A stretch of 64,000 nt of DNA from Clostridia bacterium (GTDB lineage: Bacteria; Bacillota; Clostridia; Oscillospirales; Acutalibacteraceae). A program made the position numbers and the translations under genes. The stretch lies in contig JAFXFC010000052.1 of NCBI GenBank assembly GCA_017513525.1, forward strand, positions 62,001 to 126,000. Reading direction: 5' to 3'. How positions within the stretch are numbered: position 1 is the first letter of the stretch; each line of letters starts with the position of its first letter. Of the stretch, positions 17,947 to 25,289 are shown piece after piece. The notes beneath the pieces were generated by a model. That model was given only the letters and a program-made list of their open reading frames with translations. It did not search any database and was not told the DNA's origin.

Positions 17947-19062
17947 ATGAAAAGCCGTCGAATGGTTGTTGCAATGCTTATTGGTACAGCAATAGTATTT
18001 TTTGCCCATATCTGTTTTTATAAAGAGTACGGTGTGCTTGATTATTATTTGTTTGCTGATTTTAATCATCATTTATTGATTTGCGCCGCAATTCTTTTCG
18101 TTTCTATGCTTGGTACATATGCAGCACATCTGTTAGGCTATCTTATCTGCGGAAGCTTAAGCGGATATAAATTGATTTCAATTGAGATTTACGGATTTAT
18201 TTTCAGACAAAAAAGCGGCAAGCTAACAGTTGAGAAATATAACGGCAGAAGCGGAATATATGTTAATATGGCTCCTCCTGAATTTGCTGACGGTCATTTT
18301 CCCTTTGCTCTTTATAATGTCGGTGCAATAGTTGCATTTATTACGGTGTCCTTAATTGCTTTATCAGTTGTATTATTTTACTTTTTTGCTGATGTTCCTT
18401 TAGTAGCACTTTATTGGTTTTGCGTTTTTATATGGTTTTTTTGGAATGCAGTGCTTTATTTGTTGCCTGTTGAGTGCAAAAGTATCAGTGTTCTCAAAAA
18501 AAATCGCCTGCTTAAAAGCAGTTATAATATCCGTCGTGCTTTTTGGAATGCAAACACTGTTTATGCGGAGCTTAAAAAGGGTACAAGACTTCGGGAACAG
18601 CCCGCTGAGCTGTTTATACTTCCTTCTCAGGAAGAAATGGTTAATTCAATATCAGCGGAGATTGCATGGCTTAAGTTAAATCGTCTTCTTGATGAAGAGA
18701 GCTTTGAAAAAGCTGACAAACTTGTTGATTTTATTATCAGTGACAGGTGTGAGCTTTCCGATTTTAAAAAGAATATAGCGGTTCTTGATAAGATTTATAT
18801 AGAACTTATTAATTCTTGCCGACCTGATGTCATAGAGTCTTTGTTGAGAGAAGATATCCGTTTATTTATGCAGCAAAACAGCAAGTTTATTACGGTAGTG
18901 CGAACCGAGCTTGCACTTGCACTTTTATATTATAAGGATATCGGAACAACTGCGGATTATCGGGTGAGATTTTCTGAATGTATAAAAAACGAGCCGTATC
19001 CTGCAAATATTTCTGCGGAAATTGATCTTGTGAATTTAGCAGAAAGAATTGCATCCGAATAA
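17947..19062 (+). CDS. Degenerate M50-type membrane metallopeptidase homologue
   Basis: A 371-residue membrane protein. It shares the pattern of a Firmicutes M50-like family (catalytic helix, then GYKLISIEIYGF, a GKL stretch, NMAPPE and FALYNVGAI), but the zinc site HExxH reads His61-Leu-Leu-Gly-Tyr65, so both the catalytic Glu and the second His are missing. About four transmembrane helices lie in the first 180 residues; the C-terminal ~190 residues are helical and soluble. It is probably a non-catalytic relative acting as a binding or scaffold protein. It has its own strong ribosome site AAAGGAGG and lies 55 bases after the previous gene, so it is probably the last of the padR operon. Confidence 0.65.
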   Translation: MKSRRMVVAMLIGTAIVFFAHICFYKEYGVLDYYLFADFNHHLLICAAILFVSMLGTYAAHLLGYLICGSLSGYKLISIEIYGFIFRQKSGKLTVEKYNGRSGIYVNMAPPEFADGHFPFALYNVGAIVAFITVSLIALSVVLFYFFADVPLVALYWFCVFIWFFWNAVLYLLPVECKSISVLKKNRLLKSSYNIRRAFWNANTVYAELKKGTRLREQPAELFILPSQEEMVNSISAEIAWLKLNRLLDEESFEKADKLVDFIISDRCELSDFKKNIAVLDKIYIELINSCRPDVIESLLREDIRLFMQQNSKFITVVRTELALALLYYKDIGTTADYRVRFSECIKNEPYPANISAEIDLVNLAERIASE

Positions 19063-19072
19063 TAAAATAAAA

Positions 19073-19112
19073 ATCCCGACATATCAGAAGCACCATTCTG
19101 ATATATCGGGAT
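19073..19112. terminator. Bidirectional terminator
   Basis: ATCCCGACATATCAGAA (19073-19089) and TTCTGATATATCGGGAT (19096-19112) form a long stem with one mismatch, between the padR operon and the convergent CD1247-like gene. Confidence 0.9.
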
Positions 19113-19137
19113 AATTATTATGCGTTTATTTTTCTGA

Positions 19138-19581
19138 TTATTCGCCGTCTTCTTCGTCGAGCTCTGTGTAAGCTTCTAAAACTGTGCCGCAAGCGGGGCA
19201 TTCGAAGGTCTTGCCTTCTTCAAAAGCGGATTCGTCGATGAAGATAACTTCGTGGCAGTTTGAGCATTCGATCTCATATTCATATTCATCATAATCGAAA
19301 TCGTCACAGCCGTCACAGTCATCACAATCGCCGAAGCAATAATCGTCATCATCTTCATCATCGAAATCATCAAAGAAATCTCCTTCATAAACGAATTCTT
19401 CAAGATTTTCGAGATCTTCGTCAATAGCATCTATCTGATCGCAGTTATCAGCAACTGTAAGAGCGATGTCTTCAAGAACATCAGCCATTGCTGCGAGAAC
19501 TTTGCCTTCCTTAGTGGACTTATCAATATCAAGTCCGTCCATAAGACCCTTGAGGTATGCAACCTTTTCTGTAATTGTCAT
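19138..19581 (-). CDS. CD1247-type acidic protein with C-terminal zinc ribbon
   Basis: A 147-residue cytoplasmic protein. The N-terminal ~60 residues match the domain known from C. difficile CD1247 (TITEKVAYLKGLMDGLDIDKSTKEGKVL). The middle is extremely acidic (DDFDDEDDDDY...CDDCDGCDD) and the end carries two CxxC pairs (ECSNC, ECPAC) that would bind zinc. Function unknown; the family is widespread in Clostridia. ATG 19581 is chosen because AAAGGAG lies 8 bases upstream; a GTG at 19590 would start inside that spacing. It lies downstream of efp, separated by a terminator. Confidence 0.8.
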   Translation of the reverse strand: MTITEKVAYLKGLMDGLDIDKSTKEGKVLAAMADVLEDIALTVADNCDQIDAIDEDLENLEEFVYEGDFFDDFDDEDDDDYCFGDCDDCDGCDDFDYDEYEYEIECSNCHEVIFIDESAFEEGKTFECPACGTVLEAYTELDEEDGE

Positions 19582-19609
19582 AATAAACACTCCTTTAATA
19601 TATTCTTAC

Positions 19610-19639
19610 AAAAAAGCGGCCGCATATACTTGCAGCCGC
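19610..19639 (-). terminator. Terminator of the efp transcript
   Basis: On the minus strand a nine-pair stem (GCGGCTGCA/TGCGGCCGC, one G-T pair) with a six-base loop is followed by six T. It lies 13 bases after the efp stop. Confidence 0.88.
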
Positions 19640-19652
19640 ATATTTTCACTGA

Positions 19653-20210
19653 TTATGCACGACCGAGATATTCGCCTGTACGAGTATCGATCTGGATCAT
19701 TTCGCCTTCTTCGATGAAGAGGGGAACCTTAACCATAGCACCTGTTTCAACAGTTGCGGGCTTAAGAGTATTTGTAGCTGTGTCGCCCTTGAAGCCGGGT
19801 TCTGTTTCAGTAACCTGAAGGTCAACAAAGTTGGGAGGCTCAACACCGAAAACCTTGCCCTTGTAGGAAAGAACACGGCAAACCATGTTTTCCTTAACGA
19901 ACTTGAAGTTATCGTCAAGCTCACTAGCACCAACGGGAATCATATCATATGTTTCGGGATCCATGAAGTAGTAAAGATCGCCGTCATTGTAGGAATATTC
20001 GCATTCCTTTCTCTCTACATATGCAGTGGGGAACTTGTCTGTGGGAGAGAATGTCTTTTCAACAACGCTGCCCTGAATTACGTTTCTTATCTTTGTACGA
20101 ACGAAAGCAGCACCCTTACCGGGCTTAACATGCTGGAATTCAACGATCTGCCAAACTCCGCCTTCCATTTCGAATGTAACGCCGTTTCTGAAATCGCCGG
20201 CTGATACCAT
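19653..20210 (-). CDS. efp: Elongation factor P
   Basis: A 185-residue translation factor that relieves ribosome stalling at polyproline. N-terminal KOW-like domain with the conserved loop [14 protein letters not shown], whose tip lysine is the modified residue in other bacteria, and the C-terminal two OB domains ending in [23 protein letters not shown], the family signature. ATG 20210 is chosen because AGAAAGGA precedes it. Downstream of the Xaa-Pro peptidase, the common Firmicutes order. Confidence 0.97.
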   Translation of the reverse strand: MVSAGDFRNGVTFEMEGGVWQIVEFQHVKPGKGAAFVRTKIRNVIQGSVVEKTFSPTDKFPTAYVERKECEYSYNDGDLYYFMDPETYDMIPVGASELDDNFKFVKENMVCRVLSYKGKVFGVEPPNFVDLQVTETEPGFKGDTATNTLKPATVETGAMVKVPLFIEEGEMIQIDTRTGEYLGRA

Positions 20211-20254
20211 AAATATCAATCCTTTCTCGGTAATCAATAATTTATTACCAAACT

Positions 20255-20283
20255 ATAATATATTATTTTTTCTTTTTTTTCAA
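20255..20283 (-). promoter_or_regulatory. Promoter of efp
   Basis: Minus strand -35 TTGAAA (20283-20278), 17 bases, -10 TATTAT (20260-20255). Confidence 0.6.
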
Positions 20284-20341
20284 GTACTTGAGTAAATATT
20301 TTCCGTATATATGCCGATAAAGTGCAAAAAATACCTGTTTT

Positions 20342-21412
20342 TTATAAAATTATGAGTTCTTTGGGGCAATTTGTAAGATTGATACAGCCATCTTTTGTGA
20401 TTATAGCCATATCTTCTATTCTTACACCGAATTCACCGGGAAGATAAATGCCCGGCTCAACTGTTACTACATGCCCCTCTTTCAGAGTATGGGAAGCTCT
20501 GGGGGAGAGGTTTGGTGCTTCGTGAATTTCAACACCTACTCCGTGACCGAGGCCGTGTCCGAAATTCTTTCCGTAGCCCGCATTTTCTATAATGTCTCTT
20601 GCTATTTTATCTGCTTCAACGCCTGTTATTCCGTCATGAAGTACATCTAAAGCGGCATTTTGTGCTTTGAGTACGGTTTCATAAACCTCTTTTTGCTTTT
20701 CGGAAGGTTCACCCACGCAAACCGTTCTTGTCATGTCGGAGTGATAACCGTCTACGGTTGCACCGAAGTCCATTGTGATGAAATCGCCCTTCTGAATTTT
20801 ATATTCGCCCGGAACACCGTGAGGCATTGAGGAATTTTTTCCTGCAACTGCAATTGTTTCAAAAGAAACTGCTTCTGCACCGTGAGAGAGCATATAAAAA
20901 TCAAGCTCTAAGGAAATTTCCTTTTCTGTCATTCCTTCTTTTATAAAAGTAAGAATATGAGAAAATGCGTCTTCTGCAATTTTCTGAGCTGCCTTTATTT
21001 TTGTGACTTCGGAAGCTTCTTTTACTATTCTTATTTCTTCAATGGCAGTTGAAAGAGCCGAAGAAGTAACAAATTCGAATTCGGGAAGCTTTTCCTTGAG
21101 ATTATCAAATTCGGCAAGAGTCAGCTTATCGTTTTCGACAGCTATTCTTTTAACGCCGTTTACTGAGAATATTTCTTTTAATTTTTCATATAAATTAGAA
21201 GAATCAATAACCTTGTCTTCACCGATGCATTTTGCGGCAGCCTCAGTGTAACGGCTGTCGGTAAAGAACAGTGCCTTTCCGCCGTATACGAGCAGTGCTC
21301 CGTCGGATGAAGGAAACTGAGTGAAATATCTTCTGTTTTCCATGGAGAAAATCAGCGCTGCATCAGAAAAAACTGAAATTTTCTCCCAAAGCTTATCTGT
21401 ATTAAACATCAT
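20342..21412 (-). CDS. Xaa-Pro aminopeptidase, M24 family
   Basis: A 356-residue cytoplasmic metallopeptidase that removes the residue before proline. N-terminal creatinase-like domain to about residue 130, then the pita-bread catalytic domain with the two-metal ligands in DFGATVDGYHSDMTRT, GHGLGHGVGVEIHEAP (His), VTVEPGIYLPGEFGVRIED (Glu). It overlaps yqeG by 4 bases and lies upstream of efp. Confidence 0.95.
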   Translation of the reverse strand: MMFNTDKLWEKISVFSDAALIFSMENRRYFTQFPSSDGALLVYGGKALFFTDSRYTEAAAKCIGEDKVIDSSNLYEKLKEIFSVNGVKRIAVENDKLTLAEFDNLKEKLPEFEFVTSSALSTAIEEIRIVKEASEVTKIKAAQKIAEDAFSHILTFIKEGMTEKEISLELDFYMLSHGAEAVSFETIAVAGKNSSMPHGVPGEYKIQKGDFITMDFGATVDGYHSDMTRTVCVGEPSEKQKEVYETVLKAQNAALDVLHDGITGVEADKIARDIIENAGYGKNFGHGLGHGVGVEIHEAPNLSPRASHTLKEGHVVTVEPGIYLPGEFGVRIEDMAIITKDGCINLTNCPKELIIL

Positions 21413-21936
21413 ACCTTATCACCTAAACCTTTATCTTCAAGATAGAGTCTTTCTCTTCTTCTTACTAATCTGAATCTTATTCCCATAAGAATTTCTCTTG
21501 TCATATATTTTACTCTTACGGAAATGGCACCTGCGTTATTTGCTCCCTGAATATCCGTAAAAAGCTGATCGCCTACCATAGCAAACTCTGAAACATCAAC
21601 ACCGCACTGCTTTGCCGCTTCAAAGAAGCACTTTGTATCGGGTTTATTGGCATTGCCGATATAGGGGAGTCCGCCGAGTTTTTTCGATATTCTGTTTGCT
21701 CTGAATTCATAGGTATTTGAAACGATAATAACGGGTATTCCAGCTTTTTTCATGCTGCTGAGCCATTCGTAAACTCCCGGGAAAGGCTTATATGTACTGT
21801 CATAGAAGCTCGTATTATCAAGGTCAATACCAACGGCTTTAGCTCCCATGCTGAATATATCCTCGGGAGTGATATCTACCAGCTTATTAAAGAAATATTT
21901 TGGAATAGAATTTGAACTTAAACTTGTATTTAACAT
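21409..21936 (-). CDS. yqeG: YqeG-family HAD phosphatase
   Basis: A 175-residue HAD IIIA-type hydrolase. Motif I is GIDLDNTSFYD (DxDNT), motif II VSNTYEF, motif III with K105-like NKPDTKCF and motif IV VGDQLFTDIQGANNAG. The family acts on unknown phosphates and is conserved next to Xaa-Pro peptidase/efp or aro genes in Firmicutes. ATG 21936 is chosen because AAGGAG lies five bases upstream. It overlaps the next gene by 4 bases (ATGA). Confidence 0.93.
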   Translation of the reverse strand: MLNTSLSSNSIPKYFFNKLVDITPEDIFSMGAKAVGIDLDNTSFYDSTYKPFPGVYEWLSSMKKAGIPVIIVSNTYEFRANRISKKLGGLPYIGNANKPDTKCFFEAAKQCGVDVSEFAMVGDQLFTDIQGANNAGAISVRVKYMTREILMGIRFRLVRRRERLYLEDKGLGDKV

Positions 21937-21995
21937 GTTGCTCCTTACAAAAAACAATGACGGACCCTCGGAAAAAGGCCCGCCTGTTTAAATCA

Positions 21996-22172
21996 TTATT
22001 TGTACTTGCGCTTACGAGCAGCTTCTGATTTCTTCTTTCTCTTTACAGAGGGTTTCTCGTAATGCTCTCTCTTGCGTACTTCCTGAATAACGCCGTCACG
22101 AGATGTCTGACGCTTAAATCTTCTGAGTGCGCTGTCAAGAGATTCGTTTTCTTTAACTTTAACCTGACTCAT
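21996..22172 (-). CDS. rpsU: 30S ribosomal protein S21
   Basis: A 58-residue very basic protein: [23 protein letters not shown] is the family signature, with a Lys/Arg-rich tail. ATG 22172 follows a strong GGAGGGAGGGA ribosome site. First gene of the leftward run, controlled by the promoter at 22226-22254. Confidence 0.97.
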   Translation of the reverse strand: MSQVKVKENESLDSALRRFKRQTSRDGVIQEVRKREHYEKPSVKRKKKSEAARKRKYK

Positions 22173-22225
22173 GTTTATTCCCTCCCTCCGCATTCTGCGT
22201 GGGTCATTAGCATTAATTCTTTGAC

Positions 22226-22254
22226 ATTATACAACAGTAGTTTCGTGCTGTCAA
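22226..22254 (-). promoter_or_regulatory. Perfect consensus promoter of rpsU
   Basis: On the minus strand TTGACA (22254-22249), exactly 17 bases, TATAAT (22231-22226): both hexamers match the sigma-A consensus, as suits a ribosomal protein gene. Confidence 0.92.
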
Positions 22255-22322
22255 TATGTTTTTTTTACCTTTTTTTATATTTTTTTGTCATATTCTGAGA
22301 ATATACCGTCAGGGGTGTTTTT

Positions 22323-23285
22323 ATGGGGATAATGGCGGCTCTTTCGCTTGCTGTCGGAGTGTCTGTTTTTATTTTCGGGATGCTTCTTATGAAATACGCA
22401 CTCGAAAACAGTTTCCGGGAAAAACTGGGCGTGATTCTCGAAAAATTTACAAGTAACAGATTTTCTTCAGTTTTTACGGGTGCATTTGTTACTATGGCTA
22501 TGCAGTCCTCTTCTGCTTCGAGTGTTCTTACCGCCGCTTTTGTTGACAGCGGCATTTTGTCGCTTTACAGAGCCTTCTGGATAATAGTCGGTGCTAATGT
22601 GGGGACTACCTTTACGGGGCTTCTCACCGCCTTTTCTTTTACCGAAACGGCACCTGCTTTTTGTATACCGGGTATTATTCTTCTTTCAATGTCAAAAAAA
22701 AGAAAGCTCAATTCCATAGGAATATTTTTAACAGGCTTCGGACTTTTATTTGTGGGCATGGCACTTATGGGAGAGGCTACGGGGGAAATAAAGAATTATG
22801 ATTTCTTTACGGAGATACTCATATCCTGTTCATCTCCCGTTATGGGAATTCTTACAGGCTGTCTGTTTACTGCCGTTATACAGTCCTCTTCTGCTGTTAC
22901 CGCTCTTTTGCAGACTCTGGGAAATGACGGTATATTAGGCATAAGACAGGCGTTTTATATTATATTGGGCTCAAATATCGGCACATGTGCTACTTGCTCC
23001 ATAGCATCAATGGGATTAAAGGCAGGGGCTAAAAAGGTTTCTCTTATGCACATCTTATATAATTTTTTCGGCGCTGTAATTTTTTTGGTAATTGCAGAAT
23101 TTTTTCCTTTGCCCGAAATTGTGGAAAATTATTTTCCGGGCAATATAAAAACTCAGATAGCTGCCGTTAATATTGTATTTAATATTTCGACTGCAGTATT
23201 TGCACTTGTGCTTCCCATAAGAGAAAAGCAAACGCAGGTCAGACATATTGTTTTTTCAAAGAGAGCTTCAGTAATTGTTAAATAA
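22323..23285 (+). CDS. Na+/Pi cotransporter-type membrane protein without PhoU domain
   Basis: A 320-residue membrane protein with the inverted duplicated QSSSA motifs of the NptA/SLC34 family (AMQSSSASSVLTAAFVDSG near residue 60, VIQSSSAVTALLQTLGNDG near 185) and the GxNVGTT and GSNIGTC motifs after each. About eight transmembrane helices. The PhoU-like C-terminal domain found in many NptA proteins is missing, so the C-terminus is short. It probably imports phosphate with sodium. ATG 22323 has AGGGGTG five bases upstream. Confidence 0.9.
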   Translation: MGIMAALSLAVGVSVFIFGMLLMKYALENSFREKLGVILEKFTSNRFSSVFTGAFVTMAMQSSSASSVLTAAFVDSGILSLYRAFWIIVGANVGTTFTGLLTAFSFTETAPAFCIPGIILLSMSKKRKLNSIGIFLTGFGLLFVGMALMGEATGEIKNYDFFTEILISCSSPVMGILTGCLFTAVIQSSSAVTALLQTLGNDGILGIRQAFYIILGSNIGTCATCSIASMGLKAGAKKVSLMHILYNFFGAVIFLVIAEFFPLPEIVENYFPGNIKTQIAAVNIVFNISTAVFALVLPIREKQTQVRHIVFSKRASVIVK

Positions 23286-23288
23286 GCA

Positions 23289-23317
23289 TTTACATTTTAT
23301 TTCTATTATGATAAAAT
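23289..23317 (+). promoter_or_regulatory. Promoter of the secreted lipase-like gene
   Basis: TTTACA (23289-23294), 17 bases, TAAAAT (23312-23317). The sequence around it (CATTTTATTT, then TATGATAA) is shared with the promoter of the paralogue at 32301. Confidence 0.55.
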
Positions 23318-23350
23318 ATATCCGATTATTTGTATTCGGAGGAATGAATC

Positions 23351-24835
23351 ATGAAGAAATTGCTTTGTGTTTTACTCAGTCTTATTATGGTACTGCCCTT
23401 AGGACTTACTTCTTTTGCAGCCGAAGAAGTGACTGCACCTGTTGAAAATGTAATTGAGGCTGTTGAAACAGACACTCCCGTAATCGTTGTAAGAGGTATG
23501 AATTTTGCGGGCGGTCTTCAGTTTGACAGAGGAACTGAAAATGCAAGACCTGCAAATGTTCAGTTTGATGCTCTTGAGCTTTTTAAGTATCTTATAAAAA
23601 CCTTTGCTACAGTTGCTACCACACTCAGTATTGATGCAGGAGTCTCTGTTATCTGTGAGTATGTTGTAAGTCTTTTCAGTGCATATCCTTGTGACAATAA
23701 CGGTGATTCTGTTCATGAGAATATCACAGCTGCTTATTATCCCGAGGCTGTTATTAATTATCCTGATCTTCTCAGTCCCGATGCAGAGGATGAAATAAGC
23801 CTTGTTACTTCACTCGCAGCCCGTTACGGTGAAGACATGGTATATTATTTCGATTATGACTGGCGTCTTGATCCAATGGATAATGCAGATATTCTTAATG
23901 AAATGGTAAACACGGCCCTTTCGGATCACGGCTGTGAAAAGGTAGATATTATCTGCTGCAGTATGGGCGGAAGTGTCACAATGGCTTATATGGCAGAATA
24001 CGGCTACAGTAAGCTCGATACCGTTATTTCAAATACTTCCGTTATGTTCGGTGCAGATGTTATAACAGATCTTTTCAACGGCAAGGTGGAATTCAATGCC
24101 GATACCGTAGAAAAATATGTTTCTTCCATGGTTCCCCAGATTTCATGGCTTATTAAAATTGCAAAAATGACAGGTGTACTTGGGGTCCTTTGCAATTTTA
24201 TAAATGATTTTGCCGAAAAGTATGAAGAAAAGATATTTGAAGAAACCCTCATTCCCACCTTTGCAACTCTTCCCGGCTTCTGGTCAATGATGAAGGGTGA
24301 AGAATATCTTAATGCAAGAGAATTTATCTTCGGAGATAAAGAAGAAGAGTATGAAGGTCTTCTTTCAAGACTTGATAATTACTATTACAGTGTTTCCTCA
24401 AGAAGACAGGAAATTACAGACGGTGCTCTCACTAGCGGGGTAAAGCTTGCAGTTATAGCAAACTATAACTCTCCTCTCGTACCCGCATACGAAAGTGCGA
24501 AATATCAGGGCGACGGTGTTGTAGAAACTGCTCCCATGGCAGGCGGTGCTCTTACATCCGTTCTCGGCAGCACTCTTTCAAAAGAGCAGCTTTCAGTTGG
24601 TGAGAGCAAATATGTTTCCGCAGATAAATGTATAAATGCCTCCACTTGTATTTATCCCGATTATACATGGTTCGGCAAGGATGCAGGTCATGTTGTAGGT
24701 CTTTACGGTTCAGAATTTACTCATTTCCTTTTTACTCTTCTTGAAGCTGAAACACAGCCTACAATTAATACTTGGGCACAATATCCTCAGTTTATGCAGA
24801 GTGATGTAAACGAAACCTTAGCTCCCTTAGTGTGA
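23351..24835 (+). CDS. Secreted lipase/acyltransferase-like alpha/beta hydrolase
   Basis: A 494-residue protein with a Sec signal peptide (MKKLLCVLLSLIMVLPLGLTSFA, cleavage near AEE at residue 24). The hydrolase fold resembles LCAT/lipase proteins: VIVVRGMNFAGGLQ near the oxyanion strand, YYFDYDWRLDPMDNA (the YDWR motif) and the nucleophile elbow VDIICCSMGGSVT. The elbow is CxSxG, with Cys in place of the first Gly. The late segment GKDAGHVVGLY is a plausible catalytic His; the Asp is not clear. A shorter, cytoplasmic paralogue lies at 32362. It may act on a cell-wall or glycan-linked acyl group, but the substrate is unknown. Confidence 0.8.
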   Translation: MKKLLCVLLSLIMVLPLGLTSFAAEEVTAPVENVIEAVETDTPVIVVRGMNFAGGLQFDRGTENARPANVQFDALELFKYLIKTFATVATTLSIDAGVSVICEYVVSLFSAYPCDNNGDSVHENITAAYYPEAVINYPDLLSPDAEDEISLVTSLAARYGEDMVYYFDYDWRLDPMDNADILNEMVNTALSDHGCEKVDIICCSMGGSVTMAYMAEYGYSKLDTVISNTSVMFGADVITDLFNGKVEFNADTVEKYVSSMVPQISWLIKIAKMTGVLGVLCNFINDFAEKYEEKIFEETLIPTFATLPGFWSMMKGEEYLNAREFIFGDKEEEYEGLLSRLDNYYYSVSSRRQEITDGALTSGVKLAVIANYNSPLVPAYESAKYQGDGVVETAPMAGGALTSVLGSTLSKEQLSVGESKYVSADKCINASTCIYPDYTWFGKDAGHVVGLYGSEFTHFLFTLLEAETQPTINTWAQYPQFMQSDVNETLAPLV

Positions 24836-24839
24836 ATTT

Positions 24840-25214
24840 ATGGACAGAACTATTTCACTTAATGATTTATGGTGCTTTTCCGACGGCATAAAAAAGCCGC
24901 AGAAGCTTTCCCTTTTGTTTGATAAAAAAACAACTCTTCCCGTAAAAAGGACATCTTCTTTTACTATTCAAAGAAAAATTATCTGTCCCAAACAGGTCAA
25001 TGATACCGTAAGTGTATTCTTTACGGGAGAGTATGAAGGTATAAAGGTTTATGCAGGAAAAAAACTTTTATGGTCGGAAAAGGACAGTGAGGGCAGAGAT
25101 ATTTTTGATATTACACCTGCCTTAAAGACAGGAAAAACCGTGATCACGGCTACCTTCGGTACAGGCAATGCAGACGGCTTTTTCCTCAGCGTAAAACGAA
25201 ATTATAATGTATAA
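24840..25214 (+). CDS. Stand-alone GH2-like beta-sandwich protein
   Basis: A 124-residue cytoplasmic protein without signal peptide. The pattern LNDLWCFSDG, VKRTSSFTIQRKI, VFFTGEYEGIKVYAGKKLLW, DIFDITPALKTGKTVITATF follows the sugar-binding jelly-roll of beta-galactosidase-type GH2 enzymes (FxGVxxxxxVYxNGxxxG, then FDITxxLxxGxN), but there is no catalytic domain. It starts 4 bases after the lipase stop and ends 75 bases before the glucan synthase, so it sits in that cluster. Its role may be to bind the glucan product or substrate; this is inference. Confidence 0.65.
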   Translation: MDRTISLNDLWCFSDGIKKPQKLSLLFDKKTTLPVKRTSSFTIQRKIICPKQVNDTVSVFFTGEYEGIKVYAGKKLLWSEKDSEGRDIFDITPALKTGKTVITATFGTGNADGFFLSVKRNYNV

Positions 25215-25289
25215 CTGAATAAAAACTGTCAAAACTTTCTGTAAAACAGGAATTAAAGCTTATTTGCTTTTGTTCTTAGGAGGCTCATT

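Noticed and set aside
19616..19639. NotI-like GCGGCCGC palindrome as a regulatory site
   Set aside because: It is one arm of the efp terminator stem.
21950..21990. Strong terminator after rpsU
   Set aside because: The CGGACCC/GGCCCG stem has G-T pairing only and no T run, so read-through into yqeG is likely.
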